Below, one piece after another: positions 59,353-64,000 of a stretch of 64,000 nt of DNA (position 1 is the first letter of the stretch; the number at the start of each line of letters is the position of its first letter). The notes beneath the pieces are model-generated. The model had not been told where the DNA came from. It did not search any database and was given only the letters and a program-made list of their open reading frames with translations. The stretch is from an uncultured Agromyces sp. (GTDB lineage: Bacteria; Actinomycetota; Actinomycetes; Actinomycetales; Microbacteriaceae): the NCBI GenBank assembly GCA_913053875.1, contig CAJXGN010000004.1:1-64000 (forward strand), given 5' to 3'. The position numbers and the translations under genes are program-made.

Positions 59353-60494
59353 CCCTCGCGCACCGTCATCAGCGCGGTCTCGACGGTGAGGCCCGGACCG
59401 AACGCCATCGCGGCGACCCGGTCGCCGTCGGCAGCGGATGCCCCGTCGAGGATGTTCCGCAGCACGAACAAGACGGTCGCGCTCGACATGTTGCCGAAGT
59501 CGCGCAGCGTCTCGCGCGCCGGCACGAGCTGCGACGCATCGAGCTCGAGCTTCGCCTCGACCTTGTCGAGGATGCTGCGCCCACCGGGATGGATCGCCCA
59601 GTGCGTGATGGACTCGCCGGCCGTCGACGCGGCGAGCGCGCGGGCCAGCTCCTCGTCGTCGGCGAACAGCGGCTCGAGCGCGCCCACGATGTGGTCGTCG
59701 ATGATGTTCGGCACGTACGTCGACAGCACCATCTCGAAGCCGTGGTCGCCGATCTTCCACGCCATGTCGCCCTCGCCGACCGGCGTGATCACGGTCTCGA
59801 ACCGGTCGAGGTCGAACGCCCGCTCACCCGGCTCGAGCGGGCGCTGGGTGACGAGCCCCGCGCCCGCGCCGTCGGCGAACAGCGAGCACGCCACGATGGT
59901 GTCCGGGTCGGTCGACGACCGCAGGTGCAGCGTGCAGAGCTCGACGCTCACGACCAGCACGACGGCGTCGGGGTCGGCCTCGCAGAACTGCTTCGCGGTG
60001 CGCAGCGCCGGCATCGACGCGTAGCACCCCATGAATCCGAGGTGGGTGCGCGCGACCGACGGCCGCAGCCCGAGCTCGCGCACGATCATGTAGTCGGGCC
60101 CGGGCTGGTAGAAGCCGGTGCACGAGACGGTCACGATGTGGGTGATGTCGGATGCCTCGAGCCCCGGCGTCGCCGCGATCGCACGTCGCGCCGCCTCGAC
60201 GTAGAGGATCGTCGCCTGCTCCGCGTACAGCTCGTTGCGCGCCTTGGTGCCCGGCAGGAGCAGCTCGCCCGACTCGACGTCGAAGAACTCGGGCGTCTCG
60301 GGCCGGGCCTCGGTCGTCAGCTCGGCGATCGCCGTGTGGCGGGTCTCGATGCCCGACACGTCGAATGACGTCGAGACGATGCGCTGGGCGAGCCGGTTGA
60401 GTCCGGGCTGCTCCTTGAAGACGTCTCGCACCTGGTCTTGGATGAGCACAGTGGGCGGGACGGCCGTCTGCAACCCCCGAAGCGTCACGGTCAT
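59349..60494 (-). CDS. Type III polyketide synthase (chalcone/stilbene synthase family)
   Basis: 381 residues. Catalytic triad present: Cys157 in GFMGCYAS, His302 in HWAIHPGG and Asn335 in RDFGNMSS. Condenses malonyl-CoA units on an acyl-CoA starter and closes an aromatic ring, giving alkylresorcinols or alkylpyrones in bacteria. A TACAGT box 5 bases before the ATG suggests a leaderless transcript starting the three-gene operon. The predicted product is a methylated, hydroxylated phenolic lipid for the membrane. Confidence 0.94.
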   Translation of the reverse strand: MTVTLRGLQTAVPPTVLIQDQVRDVFKEQPGLNRLAQRIVSTSFDVSGIETRHTAIAELTTEARPETPEFFDVESGELLLPGTKARNELYAEQATILYVEAARRAIAATPGLEASDITHIVTVSCTGFYQPGPDYMIVRELGLRPSVARTHLGFMGCYASMPALRTAKQFCEADPDAVVLVVSVELCTLHLRSSTDPDTIVACSLFADGAGAGLVTQRPLEPGERAFDLDRFETVITPVGEGDMAWKIGDHGFEMVLSTYVPNIIDDHIVGALEPLFADDEELARALAASTAGESITHWAIHPGGRSILDKVEAKLELDASQLVPARETLRDFGNMSSATVLFVLRNILDGASAADGDRVAAMAFGPGLTVETALMTVREG

Positions 60495-60536
60495 GCCCCA
60501 CTGTAGGCATGACCCGCCCCGCGCCGATAGGGGCGT

Positions 60537-61658
60537 TCAGCGACGAGTCGACGCCGTGACGGTGAACTTCGGGGTGCGGCCGAGCTGGCGGGTGGGCCCG
60601 ACGAGGCGCTCGAGCGCGGGTCGGTAGCGCAGGTGCGAGTTCCAGACGGCGACGAGCGTGCCGCCGGGCGCGAGCGCGCGCCCCGCGTCGGCGAAGAGGC
60701 GCTCGGCGAGTGCGGTCGTCACCGCGGCTCCCGAATGGAAGGGCGGGTTCAGCGCGACCAGGCGCGTGGTCGCGTCGGGCACGGACTCGAGTCCGTCGGC
60801 ACGCTCGGCGGTGACGCGGTCCGCGACGCCGTTCGCCTCCGCGGTCGCACGGGCCGAGGCGACGGCCGCAGCGGACTGGTCGAGGGCGCGCACGTGCGCT
60901 CGCGGCATCCGCTCGGCCAACCATGCCGCGACCACCCCGGTGCCGCACGCCAGGTCGATCACCTCGTCGACGTCTGCGGCGTCGGCCACCTCGCCGAGGT
61001 GCGCGAGCAGGGCGCGCGTGCCGATGTCGACGCCCGAGCCGGCGAAGACCCCGCCGTGCGCGACCACCGCCAGGCCGAGCTCGTCGTCGCGGGCGCGGGC
61101 CGGCCACGGCGACGGCTCGGTGGGCCGGACCGGCTCGCGCGCGACCAGCACCCGTGACTTCTGGCGGGCGTGCGTGACGTCGAGCCGTCCGAAGTGGCGG
61201 CGCAGCACGTCGTTCATCGCGAGCGTCATGTGCTTGATGCGACCGCCCGCGACGACAACGACGTCGTCCGCCGCGTGCTCGGCGACGAGTCGCGCGGTCT
61301 CGTCGAGCGCGTCGAGCGAGCGGGGCAGGCGCAGCAGCACGAGCCGAGCGGATGCCACGAGCCCGGCGTCGAACGGCGCGATCCGCACTGCGTCGGCGAG
61401 GCCCGCACGCGCGGCGTTGGCCGCGATGGCGCGCTCCCCGAGCAGCGCGTCCTGGTGCACGCGCACGTCGCGCGCCCCGCGGTCGACCGCCCCCAGCGCG
61501 AGCGCCCCGTGCGTGTCGCCGATGACGACGACCTCGCCGTCACCCGCCCCCGCGAGCCACGCGCCGGCCTCGTCGAGGATCAGCCGGTCGGCCGCGTCCC
61601 ACGCCCACAGCCCGTCGCCCTCGGTGTCGGGCGAGCGCCGGAGCGCATCGAAGTCCAC
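60537..61658 (-). CDS. RsmC/RlmG-like rRNA guanine-N2 methyltransferase
   Basis: 373 residues in two halves: an N-terminal degenerate methyltransferase domain (ending IKHMTLAMNDVLRRHFGRLD, about 145-165) and a catalytic half with VIDLACGTGVVAAWLAE near 250 and the NPPFHSG motif near 315, which flips out the target guanine. Modifies 16S or 23S rRNA; which one cannot be decided here. Separate from the polyketide operon by 42 bases and probably with its own promoter. Confidence 0.88.
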   Translation of the reverse strand: MDFDALRRSPDTEGDGLWAWDAADRLILDEAGAWLAGAGDGEVVVIGDTHGALALGAVDRGARDVRVHQDALLGERAIAANAARAGLADAVRIAPFDAGLVASARLVLLRLPRSLDALDETARLVAEHAADDVVVVAGGRIKHMTLAMNDVLRRHFGRLDVTHARQKSRVLVAREPVRPTEPSPWPARARDDELGLAVVAHGGVFAGSGVDIGTRALLAHLGEVADAADVDEVIDLACGTGVVAAWLAERMPRAHVRALDQSAAAVASARATAEANGVADRVTAERADGLESVPDATTRLVALNPPFHSGAAVTTALAERLFADAGRALAPGGTLVAVWNSHLRYRPALERLVGPTRQLGRTPKFTVTASTRR

Positions 61659-61697
61659 GCCAGCAGGCTACCCGCGTCTCGCCCCGGCCCCCGCTCC

Positions 61698-61776
61698 GGC
61701 ACGTGCCGCGCGACCCGGCCCGCGGTCGGCGAGCGGGCCCGTTGTGCACGGCTGGCCTGCTCGCCGGGCACGTGCC
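61698..61776. promoter_or_regulatory. Pair of GGCACGTGCC palindromes upstream of the methyltransferase
   Basis: The perfect 10-base palindrome GGCACGTGCC occurs at 61698-61707 and 61767-61776, 69 bases apart, in the 136-base gap between hspR and the RsmC-like gene. They could be operator sites or two foldback ends. No known regulator is suggested. Confidence 0.4.
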
Positions 61777-61794
61777 GGGTCGCCACCCGCCGCG

Positions 61795-62214
61795 TCAGCG
61801 GCGCTGGTCGAGCGGGCGCCAGACCACGACCTGGTTCTGCCGGCGCACGCGCGTGCCGGTCTTCAGCGAGATGACCTCGCCCTCGGAGCTCGACGCGAAC
61901 ACGCGCGAGCCCGGGCGGTTGAGCATCTCGTCGGCGAGCGCCGCCTCGAGCTCGCGCACGCGCTCCTCGAGATGCGCGACCCGGTTCTCGAGCTGCAGCA
62001 CGCGGCGGATGCCCTCGAGGCTCACTCCCTCGCCCGACAGCGCGGCGATCTCGCGCAGCTGCACGACGTCGCGCATCGAGTAGCGGCGCGACTTGCCGGG
62101 CGTGCGCGACGGCGAGACGAGGCCGAGGCGGTCGTACTGCCGCAGCGTCTGCGGGTGCATGCCCGCGAGCTCGGCCGCGACGGAGATCACGAACATGGGG
62201 CTCTTCTCGTCCAT
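61795..62214 (-). CDS. hspR: HspR, MerR-family heat-shock repressor
   Basis: 139 residues from the ATG at 62214, chosen over a GTG just before it because AGGAG is then 6 bases away. MerR-type helix-turn-helix (FVISVAAELAGMHPQTLRQY, YDRLGLVSPSRTPGKSRRYS), a coiled-coil (about 70-95) and the C-terminal region that contacts DnaK. Binds HAIR boxes to repress chaperone genes; one is at its own operon promoter and one before clpB. Follows dnaJ by 33 bases. Confidence 0.95.
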   Translation of the reverse strand: MDEKSPMFVISVAAELAGMHPQTLRQYDRLGLVSPSRTPGKSRRYSMRDVVQLREIAALSGEGVSLEGIRRVLQLENRVAHLEERVRELEAALADEMLNRPGSRVFASSSEGEVISLKTGTRVRRQNQVVVWRPLDQRR

Positions 62215-62247
62215 CACGTGCTCCTCTCCCGTCCGTGGCTCGGCAGC

Positions 62248-63249
62248 CTACTGCCTGGCGCGCGCCAGCAGGTCGGCGCGCGGGTTCTCGTCGGGCACCA
62301 GCTCGGCGAACTCCTTGAGCGCGGTCTCGGCCTCGCCCGACAGGTGCGACGGCACCGCGATCTGCACGACCGCGAGCAGATCGCCCGTGCCCTTCTTCGT
62401 CTCGACGCCGCGGCCCTTGACCCGCAGCACGCGTCCGCTCGGCGTGCCGGGCGCGACGCGCAGCTTCACCGGGTCGCCGCCGAGCGTCGGCACCTCGATG
62501 GTCGCGCCGAGCGCGGCCTCGGCGAACGTGACCGGCACGTTGACGCGCAGGTTCAGTCCGTCGCGCTCGAACACGGGGTGCTTGCGCACCTGCACGGTGA
62601 GCACGATGTCGCCGGGCTCACCGCCGTCGGGTGACGGCCGGCCCTTGCCGCGCACCTTGATCTTCTGCCCGTCGGCGACGCCGGCCGGGATGCGCACCGT
62701 GATCGGCTTGCCGCCGTCGGCGTGCAGGGTGACCTGGTCGCCGCGCGTGGCGGTCATGAAGTCGAGCGTGGTCGTCGCGGTGATGTCGGCGCCGCGGCTC
62801 GGGCCGCCGTAGCCGCGATAGCCGCCGGACGGCTGTCCGAACCGGCCGCTGCCGAACATGCCGCCGAGGATGTCCTCGAAACCGCCGCCGCCCGGCGCGC
62901 CCTGCGTGTACGTGTACTGCTGCCCGCGCCCGCCGCCGCCGAACATGCCGCCGAAGACGTCCTCGAATCCGCCGGCGTTGCCGCTGGCACCCGGGGCGGT
63001 GAACCGTGCGCCGCCGCCCATGGCGCGGATCGCGTCGTACTCCTTGCGCTGCTCCGGGTCGGAGAGCACCGAGTTCGCCTCGCTGATCTCCTTGAACTTG
63101 GCCTCGGCCTTCGCGTCACCCGGGTTGGAGTCGGGGTGGTACTTCCGTGCGAGCTTGCGGTACGCCTTCTTCAGGTCGGCGTCGGTGACGTTCTTCGAGA
63201 CGCCCAGCACCTTGTAGAAGTCCTTGTCGAACCAGTCCTGGCTTGCCAA
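62248..63249 (-). CDS. dnaJ: DnaJ-family co-chaperone without zinc-finger domain
   Basis: 333 residues from a TTG at 63249 with GGAGG 5 bases upstream. J-domain (about 10-75) with HPD at 38-40, a Gly/Phe-rich linker (about 90-145) and two C-terminal substrate-binding domains, but none of the four CxxCxGxG zinc motifs, so it is a class B (CbpA-like) protein. It stimulates DnaK. dnaK and grpE, often found upstream of dnaJ-hspR in actinobacteria, are not here. A HAIR box lies 49 bases upstream. Confidence 0.93.
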   Translation of the reverse strand: MASQDWFDKDFYKVLGVSKNVTDADLKKAYRKLARKYHPDSNPGDAKAEAKFKEISEANSVLSDPEQRKEYDAIRAMGGGARFTAPGASGNAGGFEDVFGGMFGGGGRGQQYTYTQGAPGGGGFEDILGGMFGSGRFGQPSGGYRGYGGPSRGADITATTTLDFMTATRGDQVTLHADGGKPITVRIPAGVADGQKIKVRGKGRPSPDGGEPGDIVLTVQVRKHPVFERDGLNLRVNVPVTFAEAALGATIEVPTLGGDPVKLRVAPGTPSGRVLRVKGRGVETKKGTGDLLAVVQIAVPSHLSGEAETALKEFAELVPDENPRADLLARARQ

Positions 63250-63297
63250 CGGCGCCTCCCTTCGATGTGTCCGGAGGCCGTCGGCACTCCGCAAGAA

Positions 63298-63318
63298 CCT
63301 GAGTCAACTACGCTCAAG
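63298..63318 (-). promoter_or_regulatory. HAIR box (HspR operator) upstream of dnaJ-hspR
   Basis: On the minus strand CTTGAGC, 7 bases, ACTCAGG: 12 of 14 consensus positions. It overlaps the stop codon of the CopC-domain gene, so the dnaJ promoter lies partly inside its neighbour's coding end. Confidence 0.88.
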
Positions 63319-64000
63319 TTTATCATGAGCGAGCGCCGCCTCCGCGCGCCTGCTGCGCCGCGATCCGGACGGCGCCGGGGCCGCGTGGCGGCCGGGTCGT
63401 CGCGGCGGTCGCGGCGGCCGGTTGCGCGAGACGACCATGGTCGAGGCGACACCGACGGCGATGAGGGCGGATGCCCCGAGCGCGACGATCCCGATCGTGC
63501 CCGCCGCACCCCCGGCGCCTCCGGCACCTCCGACCCCAGCCGCGGCATCGCACCTCGGCTCCGCCGAGCCCGCCGCCGCGGCCTCGAACGCCGCCGGTTC
63601 GTACGTGAACTCGACGTCGCCGCCGATCACGTGCCCCTCGATCGTCACGGAGCGCCACGTCACCGTGTACTCGCCCGCCTCGCCGAGTGCGACCGGCGCG
63701 GTGATCTGCGGGCCGACCGTCTCGGCGCACCCGGTCTCGTAGTGCAGCCCGTCGGCGTCGGTCACGAGCACCGACGACGGGTCGACGTCGGGCCCGAAGT
63801 CGATGAGCTCCTCGTCGAAGTCGAGCACGATCTCGACGACGCGAGTAACGGTCGAACCGTCGGCGGGCGTCGTTCCGATGAGGAAGGCGTGCGCCCACGC
63901 AGGCGTCGCAGGCACCAGCAGCGGTACCGCGGCGAGCGCGGCCGCCGCGGTGAGGGCGGCGGACATGCGGAAGCGGGAGCCGCGCGTCTCGCGCGGCTCC
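63304..64000 (-). CDS. CopC-domain secreted, membrane-anchored protein (start may lie beyond window)
   Basis: At least 220 residues from the ATG at 63966, but the frame stays open to the right edge and the basic run RGSRFR just before that ATG looks like the start of the signal peptide, so the true start is probably outside. Cleavage near PAWA leaves HAFLIGTTPADGS, the typical CopC N-terminus with a copper-binding His. The CopC beta-barrel runs to about residue 125 (VTWRSVTIEGHVIGGDVEFTY). A Gly/Ala linker, one membrane helix (about 155-178) and a basic tail follow. Probably binds copper outside the cell. Confidence 0.85.
   Translation of the reverse strand, partial: EPRETRGSRFRMSAALTAAAALAAVPLLVPATPAWAHAFLIGTTPADGSTVTRVVEIVLDFDEELIDFGPDVDPSSVLVTDADGLHYETGCAETVGPQITAPVALGEAGEYTVTWRSVTIEGHVIGGDVEFTYEPAAFEAAAAGSAEPRCDAAAGVGGAGGAGGAAGTIGIVALGASALIAVGVASTMVVSRNRPPRPPRRPGRHAAPAPSGSRRSRRAEAALAHDKLERS

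Noticed and set aside
63967..64000. Hairpin GAGCCGCGCG...CGCGCGGCTC as a terminator or leader structure
   Set aside because: It is probably inside the coding region of the CopC-domain protein, whose frame is open to the window edge; the window ends before this can be decided.

Overview
The window joins two unrelated stretches of DNA. Bases 1 to about 5,520 carry an alphaproteobacterial (Rhizobiales-like) type I secretion operon on the minus strand: a TolC-family outer-membrane channel, an ABC exporter, an HlyD-family adaptor and a partial ribbon-helix-helix protein. Its only gene-free stretch is AT-richer. From about 5,520 to the end the DNA is very GC-rich and reads as a high-GC Gram-positive of the Microbacteriaceae type (Agromyces-like). 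Signs of this are coenzyme F420 genes, HspR/HAIR heat-shock control, the clpS-DUF2017 pair, a CsoR-type copper operator, frequent GTG starts, four-base ATGA/GTGA gene overlaps, and a GGATGC/GCATCC word recurring every few hundred bases. At the seam a uridine-kinase-like gene has lost its P-loop end. A chimeric contig is the simplest explanation.

Layout after the seam. 5.5-9.5 kb: kinase remnant, then a LolA-like secreted protein with an ABC exporter pair. 9.7-14.3 kb: a translationally coupled F420 operon (LLM oxidoreductase, cofE, cofC, fgd), with a GntR/FCD regulator next to it and a shared operator-like motif. 14.3-20.0 kb: DUF6328 protein, exonuclease III, a large lipoprotein, a Ser/Thr kinase and two Gly/Asn-rich envelope proteins. 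20.0-26.1 kb: SDR, then an SsuABC/TauABC-type importer followed by an acetyl-CoA-synthetase-like gene. 26.2-34.4 kb: AlkD-like protein, DUF6421 protein, SDR, PIG-L deacetylase, a NatAB-like ABC pair, a VOC protein and a PPOX protein. 34.5-44.7 kb: a galactan locus (GH53 galactanase, two permeases, binding lipoprotein, GH42 beta-galactosidase) with a divergent LacI regulator and two operators. 44.8-53.7 kb: threonine-aldolase-like enzyme, nitroreductase, ClpB lacking its N-domain, an F420-type nitroreductase and membrane proteins. 53.7-56.4 kb: copper chaperone and CopA ATPase. 56.4-60.5 kb: clpS-DUF2017, then a type III polyketide synthase, methyltransferase and flavin monooxygenase operon resembling srsABC. 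60.5-64.0 kb: RsmC-like methyltransferase, dnaJ-hspR and a CopC-domain protein cut by the window edge.

Several systems connect across the window. HspR probably controls both its own dnaJ-hspR operon and clpB, 13 kb away, through HAIR boxes. The F420 operon makes part of the cofactor pathway and a reducing enzyme, while at least two other genes (34.0 and 50.2 kb) look like F420 users. The copper genes share a copper theme with the CopC-domain protein at the right edge.

The least explained content lies between genes: three families of imperfect palindromic elements of about 60-140 bp. Family I has copies at 6.1 and 9.5 kb and a possible relative at 57.3 kb. Family II has copies at 26.1 and 30.0 kb of almost equal length. 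Family III has copies at 31.1 and 33.3 kb that flank an ABC cassette in direct orientation. No gene-free stretch exceeds 300 bases. I saw no rRNA, tRNA, CRISPR array or insertion sequence.
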